Of a DNA stretch of 64,000 nt, positions 26,858 to 36,040 are shown in pieces. Below the pieces are notes generated by a model, which did no database searches, was not told the origin of the DNA, and was given only the letters and a program-made list of their open reading frames with translations. Source of the DNA: Rhodobacterales bacterium RIFCSPHIGHO2_02_FULL_62_130 (lineage in GTDB: Bacteria > Pseudomonadota > Alphaproteobacteria > Rhodobacterales > Rhodobacteraceae); NCBI GenBank assembly GCA_001828855.1, contig MHZT01000034.1:248001-312000 (forward strand). The letters are read 5' to 3'. The position numbers were made by a program, and so were the translations under genes. Positions within the stretch are counted from its first letter, which is position 1. Each line of letters starts with the position of its first letter.

Positions 26858-27134
26858 CTGCCCAGCCTTTTTTTTCTTGTCGCAACCTATCACGAAGGGT
26901 CGTTACTTAAGCAGTAAAATACGGCTGTAAATGCGTGAAACGCATAAATACCTTCGGCGCCCGCCTGAAATAAAGGCCTTTGTCGCGCAAACAGGCTGTT
27001 TCCCGACGCGCGGGCCGGTGCCACCCTTGCCGACGCGCCGCGCAACCTATGCGCTTTCGCCCGCCCCGCTTCCGTCCTATTATCACGGCCACGAAGTCGA
27101 GGCGAAATACAAAACCCGGTAAACGGAGGGCGTT

Positions 27135-27947
27135 ATGGCAGTTGGTGTATTCGATTCCGGCCTTGGTGGCCTGACCGTTCTGGACGCCCTGCGAAAGCGT
27201 CTGCCCGATGTGCCGTTCGTGTATTTTGGCGACAACGCCCATGCGCCCTATGGCGTCCGCACCCATGACGACATCTTCAACCTGACCTGCGCCGCAACCG
27301 AACGCCTTTGGGCCGAAGGCTGCGATCTGGTCATTCTGGCCTGTAACACCGCCTCGGCCGCCGCGCTGAAGCGGATGCAGGAAACATGGCTGCCACCGGG
27401 CAAGCGGGTGCTGGGCGTGTTCGTGCCGCTGATCGAGGCGCTGACCGAACGGCAATGGGGCGACAATTCCCCCCCGCGCGAGGTGGCTGTGAAACATGTC
27501 GCCCTTTTCGCCACCCCAGCCACCGTCGCCTCCCGCGCCTTCCAGCGCGAACTGGCCTTCCGCGCCATCGGTGTCGATGTCGAGGCCCAGCCCTGCGGTG
27601 GCGTCGTCGATGCCATCGAACAGGGCGATGAAATTCTGGCCGAAGCCTTGGTCCGCAGCCATGTCGAGGCGTTGAAGCGCCGGATGCCGCATCCGCAGGC
27701 GGCCATCCTTGGTTGCACCCATTACCCTCTGATGCAGAAAACCTTTGCCGAGGCGCTTGGCCCCGATGTCAAAGTCTATTCCCAAGCCAATCTGGTGGCG
27801 GAATCGCTGGCCGATTACCTGACCCGCCGCCCCGAAATGCTGGGGTCCGGCACGCAATCGAAATTCCTGACAACGGGCGATCCGGTCTCGGTTTCCAGCA
27901 AAGCCACGCAGTTTCTCCGCAAGCAGGTGGTTTTCGAGGCGGCCTGA
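27135..27947 (+). CDS. murI: Glutamate racemase
   Basis: 270 residues. It makes D-glutamate for peptidoglycan. [19 protein letters not shown] is the usual N-terminus with the catalytic-site Asp/Ser pair. The two catalytic cysteines are in ILACNTASA and LGCTHYPL. The start ATG at 27135 follows aaacggaggg. It stands alone, followed by the longest gene-poor gap in the window. Confidence 0.95.
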   Translation: MAVGVFDSGLGGLTVLDALRKRLPDVPFVYFGDNAHAPYGVRTHDDIFNLTCAATERLWAEGCDLVILACNTASAAALKRMQETWLPPGKRVLGVFVPLIEALTERQWGDNSPPREVAVKHVALFATPATVASRAFQRELAFRAIGVDVEAQPCGGVVDAIEQGDEILAEALVRSHVEALKRRMPHPQAAILGCTHYPLMQKTFAEALGPDVKVYSQANLVAESLADYLTRRPEMLGSGTQSKFLTTGDPVSVSSKATQFLRKQVVFEAA

Positions 27948-28232
27948 CAGGCGCGCGCGCCACAAGGCAACAGCCTGCTCAAGCCGCACCGGCGGTATCC
28001 TGACTCGCTTTGGGATGTTTGGGCGATAGTCCGAATATACGACATCTTATCGAACGATAGGATGCAGTTGCATGATTTGTTGTGTCACTTGGCCGCATCG
28101 CAGGCGTCCTGCCCGACTTCGTGAAAGCGGGCTTGGCGTCTTTGTGATCGCCAGCGAATGGGCCTCCTGATGTGCAACTTTTCTACAGCCGCTACCTGCG
28201 TGTCCCATAGAATCGCCAAGGCAGTTCTCGAC

Positions 28233-28418
28233 ATGGTGACCGCGCCCCGCATTCAACCGCAGGATCAGCTTTTGGCCGTTCTTGATGCCGCATTGGCGGA
28301 TGTAAGCTGTGTTGTCCGCTGTGACACCGAAACCGACGCGCCGGCAAAATGCACCGCCATTCTGCAAGCCATGCGGGACAAGCTGGCCCTGCATGCAGCA
28401 GGCAACTGCACTGGCTGA
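28233..28418 (+). CDS. Doubtful small ORF (61 residues)
   Basis: From ATG at 28233 the frame encodes MVTAPRIQPQDQLLAVLDAA, then LADVSCVVRCDTETDAPAKC and a C-terminal helix QAMRDKLALHAAG. The amino acid balance is protein-like, with three cysteines, but there is no good ribosome-binding site and no recognised family. A longer version from 28158 is possible. An overlapping minus-strand ORF is less protein-like. Confidence 0.3.
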   Translation: MVTAPRIQPQDQLLAVLDAALADVSCVVRCDTETDAPAKCTAILQAMRDKLALHAAGNCTG

Positions 28419-28576
28419 TCCAGATCATCCGGCCTTGCCCCCGTGCGCGCCTGCTGTCTGGTCATGTGGCCCTGCCGAACTGCAGAATTTGCTCCCCCTG
28501 CAACCCTTCCACGACCCGCCGCCGCGCAATCCCTTTCAAGGCCCGCGCTTTGGTCAGCTATCGTGCCGGAGACAGG

Positions 28577-28609
28577 GCAGCACAGGCCCGATTTTCTTGC
28601 CTGTGCTGC
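28577..28609. promoter_or_regulatory. Perfect 11-bp inverted repeat upstream of the DUF1684 gene
   Basis: gcagcacaggc and its exact complement flank an 11-base T-rich loop. An A/T-rich promoter-like region follows immediately. It could terminate an upstream transcript or be an operator; the sequence does not decide. Confidence 0.5.
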
Positions 28610-28762
28610 GGCAAGTGTTAATAATGTGTGAATATAACAGGGTAAGATATTGAAATATAATGACTAAAAAAGGTCCCGCGTTGGGACGCCTGCTTTGCTT
28701 CCCCGCTTGCCCGCGCGCGCAGTCCGGTCCATCCTGATCCGGATGAAACCGGAAGGCCGCCC

Positions 28763-29515
28763 ATGATCCCGCTCGACCAGCACCGCCAAGCCCGTCTGAC
28801 CGCCCTTGCCGCCGAGGATGGCTGGCTCAACCTGACCGACCGTGTCGAGATCGCCCCCGGCCCGCAAACCGTGGGCAGCGATGCCGGAAACGGGGTGCAG
28901 CTTTCCCGCGGCCCCGCATATCTTGGCACCCTGAACGCCACGCCCGCAGGCTACAGCTTTCAAACCGCCGCAGGCACCACAGCCGCTTTTGTCGCGCCCC
29001 CCGAAGCCCCGCCGCAGTTGCGCGTCGATCCCTTCCTGCTGGAAATCCACACGGTCGGCGACCAACCCGCCCTGCGGGTCCGCGACCTGACCCTGCCGCG
29101 CAACGTCCTGCTGCGCTATTTCCCTACCGATCCTGCATGGATCATCCGCGCCCGCTGGCAAGCCCTGCAAACCCCCGTCGCTCAGGCCATCGACCAGAAG
29201 GGCGGCACCGCCACCACCGTCACCCTGACCCACACCGCCCATTTCACCCGTGACGGCCAAGACATCACGCTGCTTGCCACCCACTGGAAAGGCGGCAAGC
29301 CCATGTTCGTGATCCGCGACGCCACATCGGGCCGCGAAACCTATGCCGCCTCGCGCTTCCTGATCGGCGAGGACGCGACCGACAGCGAAATCACCCTCGA
29401 CTTCAACCGCGCCTTCAACCCACCCTGCGCCTTCACCGATTTCGCGATCTGCCCGCTGCCCCCGCGCGAAAACATCCTGCCCTTCGCTGTCGCCGCCGGT
29501 GAATTGAAACCCTGA
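28763..29515 (+). CDS. DUF1684 family protein
   Basis: 250 residues. The C-terminal half carries the conserved DUF1684 signature: ETYAASRFL, then LDFNRAFNPPCAFTDFAICPLPPRENILPFAVAAGE. The N-terminal half is beta-rich (GPQTVGSDAGNGVQLSRGPAYLGTL). There is no signal peptide. The family is widespread and uncharacterised. Monocistronic, with an A/T-rich candidate promoter upstream and repeat elements downstream. Confidence 0.88.
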   Translation: MIPLDQHRQARLTALAAEDGWLNLTDRVEIAPGPQTVGSDAGNGVQLSRGPAYLGTLNATPAGYSFQTAAGTTAAFVAPPEAPPQLRVDPFLLEIHTVGDQPALRVRDLTLPRNVLLRYFPTDPAWIIRARWQALQTPVAQAIDQKGGTATTVTLTHTAHFTRDGQDITLLATHWKGGKPMFVIRDATSGRETYAASRFLIGEDATDSEITLDFNRAFNPPCAFTDFAICPLPPRENILPFAVAAGELKP

Positions 29516-29540
29516 CGGTTTCATCTTGGCCCAAATACTC

Positions 29541-29581
29541 CCGCCGGAGGCTTCCGGCCTTGCAGCAAAAGCCTCCGGCGG
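29541..29581. repeat. Inverted repeat of the family B intergenic element
   Basis: A 13-bp perfect stem (ccgccggaggctt and its complement) with a 15-base loop, directly abutting the family B 28-mer. It could serve as a 3'-end hairpin for the DUF1684 gene. Confidence 0.8.
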
Positions 29582-29609
29582 GGATATTTTCACGAAGAGG
29601 ATCGGGGGG
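29580..29609. repeat. 28-bp intergenic repeat (family B), copy 2
   Basis: Reverse complement of the element at 21991-22018 with one mismatch (shared core cgatcctcttcgt). Both copies lie just downstream of plus-strand genes and beside strong hairpins, so the family appears to mark gene 3' ends. Confidence 0.85.
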
Positions 29610-29622
29610 GCCACAGCCATGC

Positions 29623-29653
29623 AAAAGGCCGCCCCGATCAAGGGCGGCCTTTT
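29623..29653. terminator. Bidirectional terminator between DUF1684 and efp
   Basis: A 12-bp perfect stem (aaaaggccgccc / gggcggcctttt) with a 7-base loop, A-rich on one side and T-rich on the other. It is positioned to end efp on the minus strand. Confidence 0.85.
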
Positions 29654-29672
29654 CATGCGATAGAGGCGCAGA

Positions 29673-30239
29673 TCAGTCCTGCGCGCGGCCTTGGTAGGAG
29701 TAATCCTCGGTGTTGATCACGATGCGGGTGCCTGCGCCGATATGCGGCGGCACCATCACGCGGATACCGTTCGAGCAGGTCGCGGGCTTGTAAGACGACG
29801 AGGCGGTTTGCCCCTTCACCACAGGCTCGGTCTCGGTGATTTCCACGGTGACTTTCTGCGGCAGTTCAATCGCAATCGCCACGCCGTCATAGGTTTTCAG
29901 GTAGACCTTGATGCCTTCGGTCAGGAACACCTTGTCATCACCCACCACATCGGGATGCACGGCGAATTGCTCGTAGGTGGTCGGCTCCATGAAGTGATAG
30001 CCTTCGCCGTCCTCATACAGGAAGTCATACTCGCGCTCGTCCACGTTGGCCTTTTCCACCATCTCGGTGGTGCGCCAGCGTTCTGCCACCTTCACACCGT
30101 CCGAAATGCGGCGCATATCGACCGAAGTCGTCGGCGTGCCTTTGCCGGGGTGGAAGTTTTCCGCCTTGAGAACGGCATAAAGTTTGCCGTCCATCTCGAC
30201 GACATTGCCTTTGCGAAGGCTGGAGGCGATGACTTTCAC
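29673..30239 (-). CDS. efp: Elongation factor P
   Basis: 188 residues, three beta-barrel domains of standard EF-P length. It rescues ribosomes stalled at polyproline. The modification loop is HPGKGTP with Lys33, the residue that EpmA beta-lysylates in E. coli. The presence of epmA in the divergent position (spacing 100 bp) fits. Start ATG at 30239 gives the usual [21 protein letters not shown]. Confidence 0.97.
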   Translation of the reverse strand: MKVIASSLRKGNVVEMDGKLYAVLKAENFHPGKGTPTTSVDMRRISDGVKVAERWRTTEMVEKANVDEREYDFLYEDGEGYHFMEPTTYEQFAVHPDVVGDDKVFLTEGIKVYLKTYDGVAIAIELPQKVTVEITETEPVVKGQTASSSYKPATCSNGIRVMVPPHIGAGTRIVINTEDYSYQGRAQD

Positions 30240-30339
30240 GGGTCGTTTCCTTGTTCTTGGGCGACAGCTTGGCTCTGGCGCGCGGCGTCTTGCGGATATA
30301 TCTGGCGCGCCTCTATCCTATCTGTGCAGGAATCTCCAG

Positions 30340-31389
30340 ATGAAAGCCGACAAATCCGATCTTCCATGGTGGGACGCCACCCGCCACGCCGACCGCCGCC
30401 CAGCACTTCTGGCGCGCAACCGGATTCAGGCGGGGATACGTGGCTGGCTGGCAGCACAGGATTTCATCGAGGTGGACCCGTCCGCCTTGCAGGTCAGCCC
30501 TGGCAACGAGGCGCATCTGCATGCTTTTGGCACGGATGCCATCGGCAATGACGGGGTGCCGCGCCGGATGTATCTGCACACCTCGCCCGAGTTTGCGATG
30601 AAAAAGCTGCTGGCGGCGGGTGAGGTGCGGATTGCCGCATTCGCCCATGTCTGGCGCAACCGCGAGCGTGGTGCGCGCCATTCGCCCGAGTTTACCATGC
30701 TGGAATGGTATCGCGTCGGGCAGGGCTATGAGGTGCTTATGGCCGATTGCATGGATTTCCTGCGGCTCGCCGTTACTGCGGCCGGGGCCACGCATCTGCT
30801 CTATCGCGATCTGGCCTGCGATCCTTTTGCGGAACCCGAGCGGTTGTCGGTGGCTGATGCCTTCCAGCGCTATGCGGGGATTGATCTGCTGGCCACAGTC
30901 GATGCGACAGGCGTGCCGGATGCGGTGGCGCTTGCCGCGCAGATGGCGCGGGCGGGGATGCGGTTGGCGGATGATGACACATGGTCTGACATGCTAAGCC
31001 GTGTGCTGGTCGAGCGGGTCGAGCCTCATCTTGGCATGGCCTGCGTCACCATCCTTGACCGCTATCCCATCGCCGAGGCCGCCCTTGCCCGCCCCGCCGC
31101 CGATGACCCGCGCGTTGCCGAACGGTTCGAGCTTTATGCCTGCGGGGTGGAGCTGGCCAACGGCTTTGGAGAGTTGACCAACCCCGCAGAGCAGCGCATC
31201 CGTTTTCAGGCCGAGATGGCCGAAAAAAGCCGCGTCTATGGCGAGACCTACCCGATTGACGAGGATTTTCTAGCGGCCCTTGCCCATATGCCCGATGCCA
31301 GCGGCATCGCCATGGGCTTTGACCGGCTGGTGATGCTGGCGACCGGCGCGCCCAATATCGACGATGTGATCTGGGCGCCAGTTGGCTGA
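30340..31389 (+). CDS. epmA: EF-P lysine aminoacylase (EpmA/GenX)
   Basis: 349 residues, a truncated class II lysyl-tRNA synthetase catalytic core without an anticodon-binding domain, as expected for EpmA. Class II motif 2 appears as WRNRERGARHSPEFTMLEWY and motif 3 as GIAMGFDRLVML; LANGFGELTNPAEQ is also typical. It attaches (R)-beta-lysine or lysine to EF-P Lys33. EpmB (lysine 2,3-aminomutase) is not in the window. The start at 30340 is chosen because upstream residues overlap the efp region and are not family-like. Confidence 0.95.
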   Translation: MKADKSDLPWWDATRHADRRPALLARNRIQAGIRGWLAAQDFIEVDPSALQVSPGNEAHLHAFGTDAIGNDGVPRRMYLHTSPEFAMKKLLAAGEVRIAAFAHVWRNRERGARHSPEFTMLEWYRVGQGYEVLMADCMDFLRLAVTAAGATHLLYRDLACDPFAEPERLSVADAFQRYAGIDLLATVDATGVPDAVALAAQMARAGMRLADDDTWSDMLSRVLVERVEPHLGMACVTILDRYPIAEAALARPAADDPRVAERFELYACGVELANGFGELTNPAEQRIRFQAEMAEKSRVYGETYPIDEDFLAALAHMPDASGIAMGFDRLVMLATGAPNIDDVIWAPVG

Positions 31390-31494
31390 AACGGGGGTAG
31401 GGTGCGTGATCCTCACGCACCTTTGCGCGCAATCCGCTTGCATCGCGCCCCTGTCCGTTTCAAACACGGGGCCAGTTTGCAAAAGGGGGCCGTC

Positions 31495-32523
31495 ATGAAG
31501 CACAGGATCGCCATTCTCGGCGCGTCGGGATATACGGGGGCAGAACTTGTCCGCCTGATCGCCACACATCCTTCGATGGAAATCGTGGCGCTGTCGGCTG
31601 ACCGCAAGGCCGGTCAGACCATGGCCGAGGTGTTCCCCTTCCTGCGCCATCTTGACCTGCCGCGCCTGCAAAAGATCGACGAGATTGATTTCTCGAATGT
31701 CGATCTTGCTTTCTGCGCGCTGCCCCATGCCACCACACAAGTCGTCGTCTCGGCCCTGCCGCGCGATCTGAAAATCGTGGACCTGTCGGCAGATTTCCGA
31801 CTGCGTGACGTGGCCGAATATGAAAAATGGTATGGCCAGCCCCACACCGCCCCCGACCTTCAGGCCGAGGCGGTTTACGGGCTGACAGAGTTCTACCGCG
31901 ACGAAATCCGTACCGCGCGTCTGGTCGCAGGCACGGGCTGCAATGCGGCCACCGGCCAATACGCCTTGCGCCCGCTGATTGCGGCGGGGGTGATTGATCT
32001 GGACTCTATCCTGATCGACCTTAAGGCAGGCGTTTCGGGGGCGGGCCGCAGCTTGAAGGAAAACCTGCTGCACGCCGAACTTTCAGGCGGGACACACAGC
32101 TATTCGGCGGGCGGCAAGCACCGGCACTTGGGCGAGTTCGATCAGGAATTCTCGAAAATCGCCGGTCGCCCCGTGCATGTGCAGTTCACGCCGCACCTCT
32201 TGCCGATGAACCGCGGGATTCTGGAAACCGTCTATGTGCAGGGCGATGCCAAGACCGTGCATCAGACGCTTGTGGACGCCTATAAGGACGAAACCTTCAT
32301 TCAGGTGCTACCCTTTGGCGCACTCCCCTCGACACGCGATATTGCAGGGTCCAATTACTGCCATATCGGGGTGATCGGGGATCGTATTGCGGGGCGGGCG
32401 GTGGTTGTGGCGGTGCTGGACAACCTGACCAAGGGGTCTTCCGGCCAAGCGATCCAGAACGCGAACCTGATGCTGGGGATCGAGGAAACCGCAGGGCTGA
32501 TGCTAGCGCCGGTTTTTCCGTAA
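31495..32523 (+). CDS. argC: N-acetyl-gamma-glutamyl-phosphate reductase
   Basis: 342 residues, type 1 ArgC. It performs the NADPH-dependent third step of arginine synthesis. The Rossmann motif is [15 protein letters not shown] and the catalytic Cys149 lies in [27 protein letters not shown] is also conserved. Start ATG at 31495 with aaaaggggg upstream. No other arg biosynthetic gene is adjacent. Confidence 0.97.
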   Translation: MKHRIAILGASGYTGAELVRLIATHPSMEIVALSADRKAGQTMAEVFPFLRHLDLPRLQKIDEIDFSNVDLAFCALPHATTQVVVSALPRDLKIVDLSADFRLRDVAEYEKWYGQPHTAPDLQAEAVYGLTEFYRDEIRTARLVAGTGCNAATGQYALRPLIAAGVIDLDSILIDLKAGVSGAGRSLKENLLHAELSGGTHSYSAGGKHRHLGEFDQEFSKIAGRPVHVQFTPHLLPMNRGILETVYVQGDAKTVHQTLVDAYKDETFIQVLPFGALPSTRDIAGSNYCHIGVIGDRIAGRAVVVAVLDNLTKGSSGQAIQNANLMLGIEETAGLMLAPVFP

Positions 32524-32532
32524 GGGGTTGAT

Positions 32533-32991
32533 ATGGCAGGCATGCAGGGGCTGAAAAAACGGCGACGCATACAGGTGATCCTGTTTGCGTTTCTGGGGTT
32601 GGTCGTGGCGACGGGGCTGATCGGCTATGCCATGCAGGACGGGATCAACTTTTTCCGCTCGCCCACGCAGGTGGTGCAAGAACCACCTGCAACGGGCGAG
32701 GTGTTCCGCATTGGCGGGTTGGTGGAAACCGGTAGTCTAGTGCGCGGGCAAAGCGAGACTGTGACCTTTTCGGTGACCGATACTACCACTTCGGTGCCGG
32801 TCAGCTTTACCGGTGTGCTGCCCGATCTTTTCGCCGAAGGGGCCGGGATGGTCGGCACGGGGTCAATGCAGGACGGCACCTTTGTGGCCACCGAAATCCT
32901 TGCAAAACATGACGAATCCTACATGCCCAAAGAGGTGGTGGACGCGCTGAAAGAGCAGGGCGTTTATGTGGAACCTGCCAAGACCGAGTAG
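32533..32991 (+). CDS. ccmE: Cytochrome c maturation protein CcmE (heme chaperone)
   Basis: 152 residues: one N-terminal membrane helix (RIQVILFAFLGLVVATGLIGYAM) and a periplasmic beta-barrel. The heme-binding signature is AKHDESYMP with His126 and Tyr130, the residues that bind heme covalently and axially in System I CcmE. The rest of the ccm operon is not in the window; isolated ccmE is common in this group. It begins 10 bp after argC, so it may share that transcript. Confidence 0.95.
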   Translation: MAGMQGLKKRRRIQVILFAFLGLVVATGLIGYAMQDGINFFRSPTQVVQEPPATGEVFRIGGLVETGSLVRGQSETVTFSVTDTTTSVPVSFTGVLPDLFAEGAGMVGTGSMQDGTFVATEILAKHDESYMPKEVVDALKEQGVYVEPAKTE

Positions 32992-33064
32992 GCCGCGCGC
33001 CGCAATCAGCGCAGATTAACGGATTTGGCCCAGCATGACCCTTGGGAAACCGATGGGGCATGCG

Positions 33065-33676
33065 ATGAAATCAGTGCAGGATCTGGCCGCCGAGATTGTC
33101 GCCCGCGAGGGTGGCTTTGTGAATGATCCCGATGATCCGGGCGGGGCCACGAACCATGGCGTCACGCTGGGAACGCTGCGCCGTCTTGGGATCGACATCA
33201 ACCGTGACACGCGGATTGACGTGGCCGATGTGCGGGCGCTGACCCGCGCACAAGCGGTTGATATTTATGTGGAACACTATTTCACCCGCACAGGGATCGG
33301 CGCGCTGCCGCAAGTGTTGCAGGCTTCGGTCTTTGATATGTATGTCAATGCGGGTGGCAATGCCGTGAAGGTGTTGCAGCGGTTGCTGGCGGATATGGGC
33401 TATCCCTGCGATCCTGACGGGCAGATCGGACCGCAAACCATCCGTGCCGCACAGATGGCCTTTGACGCGGCCCCGTCTCATCTGGCCGACGCTTACGGCA
33501 TTGCGCGGCGGAACTACTATTACGCGCTGGCCGATGCCCGCCCTGCCAGCCGCAAATTCGCGCGCAGGCGCGATGGCGGCAAGGGCGGCTGGATCACGCG
33601 GGCCGAGGAATTCATCGCCCCGCGCTATCATCTGAGCGAGGCACAGCATCAGGCGCGGGTGGCGGCATGGGCTTGA
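33065..33676 (+). CDS. Holin-associated N-acetylmuramidase (GH108 endolysin with peptidoglycan-binding domain)
   Basis: 203 residues. The GH108 N-terminus includes IVAREGGFVNDPDDPGGATN with the catalytic Glu in EGG. A C-terminal PG_binding_3-type region follows (DPDGQIGPQTIRAAQ). It cleaves glycan strands of peptidoglycan. There is no signal peptide, so a holin is needed for export, and the next gene encodes one, overlapping by 10 bp. Starts at 33035 and 33053 are also in frame; 33065 gives the expected MKSVQDLAAEIVA. Proteins of this type lyse cells for gene transfer agent release in Rhodobacter. Confidence 0.9.
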   Translation: MKSVQDLAAEIVAREGGFVNDPDDPGGATNHGVTLGTLRRLGIDINRDTRIDVADVRALTRAQAVDIYVEHYFTRTGIGALPQVLQASVFDMYVNAGGNAVKVLQRLLADMGYPCDPDGQIGPQTIRAAQMAFDAAPSHLADAYGIARRNYYYALADARPASRKFARRRDGGKGGWITRAEEFIAPRYHLSEAQHQARVAAWA

Positions 33677-34158
33677 TCGGCAATCTGACCGGCGCACCTG
33701 CCGCCGTTACGGCTCTTGGCGATGCCGCGCGGGGTGTGGCCGAGGTGTTCGTGCCATCTGCCACCAAGCGGATGGAGTTGTCAGCCGAGGCGCAGATGGC
33801 GGCGCTGCGGCAATTGGGGGCGGAATATGACAACGCCCCGACAGGCTGGTTTGACAGTCTTGTGAACGGGCTGAACCGGCTGCCACGGCCCTTGCTGGCC
33901 TTTGGCACCATCGGGCTTTTTGTCTATGCGATGGCCGATCCGCAGGCTTTTGCGCTGCGGATGGTGGGGCTGAACGCGGTGCCGGAACCGCTGTGGTGGC
34001 TTTTGGGGGCGGTGGTGGCCTTTTACTTTGGCGCACGCGAAACTTATTACTTCCGCAACCGTCCCGTGCAGATTCCGCCCGCTTTGGCCGAAAATCCCGT
34101 GAAAGCCGAAGAAAACCCCGCTTTGGCCGACTGGCGGGCGGGGCAGGGTGCGGGCTGA
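33667..34158 (+). CDS. Holin family protein
   Basis: 163 residues. Two adjacent hydrophobic segments lie at about residues 77-95 ([16 protein letters not shown]) and 108-124 ([15 protein letters not shown]), followed by [11 protein letters not shown] and a charged tail. It should form the membrane lesion that lets the upstream endolysin reach the wall. The start overlaps the endolysin gene, so the pair is one cassette. No phage structural genes are nearby. Confidence 0.85.
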   Translation: MGLIGNLTGAPAAVTALGDAARGVAEVFVPSATKRMELSAEAQMAALRQLGAEYDNAPTGWFDSLVNGLNRLPRPLLAFGTIGLFVYAMADPQAFALRMVGLNAVPEPLWWLLGAVVAFYFGARETYYFRNRPVQIPPALAENPVKAEENPALADWRAGQGAG

Positions 34159-34217
34159 TCCTTGACCTGTCTTGCCGCCTCTGGCATTCCCGATGGGGTA
34201 AGACAGGAAATGATCAA

Positions 34218-35963
34218 ATGAACCTCTTTGCCGAAATCCGCAGCCTTGTGACCGCCAGCCTTGATGCCCTTGTAACCGAGGGCGTGCTGCCGCAGGGTCT
34301 GGATTACGCCCAAGTCGCGGTGGAACCTCCGCGCGATGCGGCGCATGGCGATATGGCGACCAATGCCGCGATGGTGCTGGCGAAACCCGCAGGCATGCAG
34401 CCGCGCGCCATCGCGGATGCACTTGCCGCGCGTCTGGCAACCGATCCGCGCGTGACGGGGGCCGAGGTGGCGGGGCCGGGCTTCCTGAACTTGCGGCTTT
34501 CGCCTGTGGTCTGGCAATCGGTGGTCAAGGCGGCGCTGGTCGAAGGCACGGGCTTTGGCAAATCGACGCTGGGGCAGGGCAAGCGGGTGAACGTCGAATT
34601 CGTGTCCGCCAACCCGACGGGTCCGATGCATGTGGGCCATGTGCGTGGCGCGGTGGTGGGCGACGCGCTTAGCCGCCTTCTGGCCTATGCGGGCTGGGAT
34701 GTGACGCGGGAATATTACATCAACGACGGCGGCGCGCAGGTGGATGTGCTGGCGCGGTCGGCCTTTGAACGCTACCGCGAGGCCAACGGACTGGAGCCTG
34801 AAATCCGCGAGGGGCTGTATCCCGGCGATTATCTGATCCCCGTAGGCGAGGCGTTGAAGGCCAAATACGGGACCAGCCTGCTGGATCAGCCGGAATCGGT
34901 CTGGCTTGCCGATATACGTGAATTCGCCACCGAAATGATGATGGAGGAAATTCGCGGCGATCTGGCGCAACTTGGCGTCAAGATGGATGTCTATTCGTCG
35001 GAAAAGGCGCTTTATGGCACAGGCCAGATCGAGGCCGCCATTCAGGCGCTGCGCGATATGGGCCTGATCTATGAAGGCGTGCTGGAGCCGCCGAAAGGCA
35101 AGACCCCCGACGATTGGGAGCCGCGCGAGCAGACCCTGTTCCGCAGCACCGCGCATGGCGATGACGTGGACCGTCCGGTGATGAAATCGGACGGGTCATG
35201 GACCTATTTTGCGCCCGATATTGCCTATCATTACAACAAGGTGCAGCGCGGCTTTGATGAGCTGATCGACATCTTCGGCGCCGATCACGGTGGCTATGTC
35301 AAGCGCATGAAGGCCGCCGTTTCGGCGCTTTCGGGTGGTCGCGTGCCGCTGGACATCAAACTGGTGCAACTGGTCAAGCTGTACAAGAACGGCGAGCCGT
35401 TCAAGATGTCAAAGCGCGCCGGCACCTTCGTGACCCTGCGCGATGTGGTCGAGCAGGCGGGCGCGGATGTGACCCGCTTTATGATGCTGACGCGCAAGAA
35501 CGATGTGACGCTGGATTTCGACTTTGCCAAGGTGCTGGAGCAGTCGAAAGACAATCCGGTGTTCTACGTGCAATACGCCAATGCGCGGATCAACTCGGTG
35601 ATGCGGAAGTCGGTCGAGGCCGGTATTGATTGCGGCGATGCGGCGCTTTCCGGCGCGGATCTGGGTATCCTGACCCATCCGGCCGAGATTGAAATGGCCA
35701 AGAAAATCGCCGAATGGCCGCGTCTGGTGGAAATTGCTGCCAAGGGCAACGAACCCCACCGCATCGCGTTTTACCTGTTCGAACTGGCCTCGGAATTCCA
35801 TGGGCTGTGGAACAAGGGCAACGACGATACCAGCCTTCGTTTCGTGCAAGAGGGCAATGCCGCAACATCTGCGGCAAAAATTGCACTCGCCCGTGCCGTC
35901 GGCGTTGTGATTTCGGCGGGCTTGGGTATCCTTGGTGTCACTCCGGTTGAAGAAATGCGCTGA
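34218..35963 (+). CDS. argS: Arginyl-tRNA synthetase
   Basis: 581 residues, class I synthetase. The HIGH-equivalent is PMHVGHVRG and the KMSKS-equivalent is [10 protein letters not shown]; the C-terminal DALR-type anticodon domain is present. Start ATG at 34218 with acaggaaatg upstream. It is followed by the SPOR protein gene, nagZ and scpAB, an order typical of Rhodobacterales. Confidence 0.97.
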   Translation: MNLFAEIRSLVTASLDALVTEGVLPQGLDYAQVAVEPPRDAAHGDMATNAAMVLAKPAGMQPRAIADALAARLATDPRVTGAEVAGPGFLNLRLSPVVWQSVVKAALVEGTGFGKSTLGQGKRVNVEFVSANPTGPMHVGHVRGAVVGDALSRLLAYAGWDVTREYYINDGGAQVDVLARSAFERYREANGLEPEIREGLYPGDYLIPVGEALKAKYGTSLLDQPESVWLADIREFATEMMMEEIRGDLAQLGVKMDVYSSEKALYGTGQIEAAIQALRDMGLIYEGVLEPPKGKTPDDWEPREQTLFRSTAHGDDVDRPVMKSDGSWTYFAPDIAYHYNKVQRGFDELIDIFGADHGGYVKRMKAAVSALSGGRVPLDIKLVQLVKLYKNGEPFKMSKRAGTFVTLRDVVEQAGADVTRFMMLTRKNDVTLDFDFAKVLEQSKDNPVFYVQYANARINSVMRKSVEAGIDCGDAALSGADLGILTHPAEIEMAKKIAEWPRLVEIAAKGNEPHRIAFYLFELASEFHGLWNKGNDDTSLRFVQEGNAATSAAKIALARAVGVVISAGLGILGVTPVEEMR

Positions 35964-36040
35964 CAAGGCGTCGTGACCAGATGAGCAGGCAAGAAAAAGC
36001 GGGGGGTGGCACGCATCGCGCCCTGCACATGAGGCAAAGC

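Larger units (their letters stand above)
27948..28762. other. 815-bp gene-poor interval
   Basis: No convincing conserved gene. It contains small palindromes (tatcgaacgata near 28047, atgcagttgcat near 28063), one weak ORF (28233-28418), and a perfect 11-bp inverted repeat with an 11-base loop at 28577-28609. It also has an A/T-rich stretch at about 28618-28671 that stands out from the GC-rich surroundings and could hold the DUF1684 promoter, and a gtccc/gggac hairpin at 28674-28688. The base composition of the A/T-rich part may signal an RNA gene or an acquired fragment. Confidence 0.6.

Noticed and set aside
28047-28394. 115-residue minus-strand ORF in the gene-poor gap
   Set aside because: Basic, Gly/Cys-scattered composition, no ribosome-binding site, and it overlaps the slightly more protein-like plus-strand ORF. 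Neither is firm.
33065-34158. Prophage remnant
   Set aside because: Only lysis genes are present, they are intact and in a housekeeping context, and there are no integrase, att-like or structural genes.
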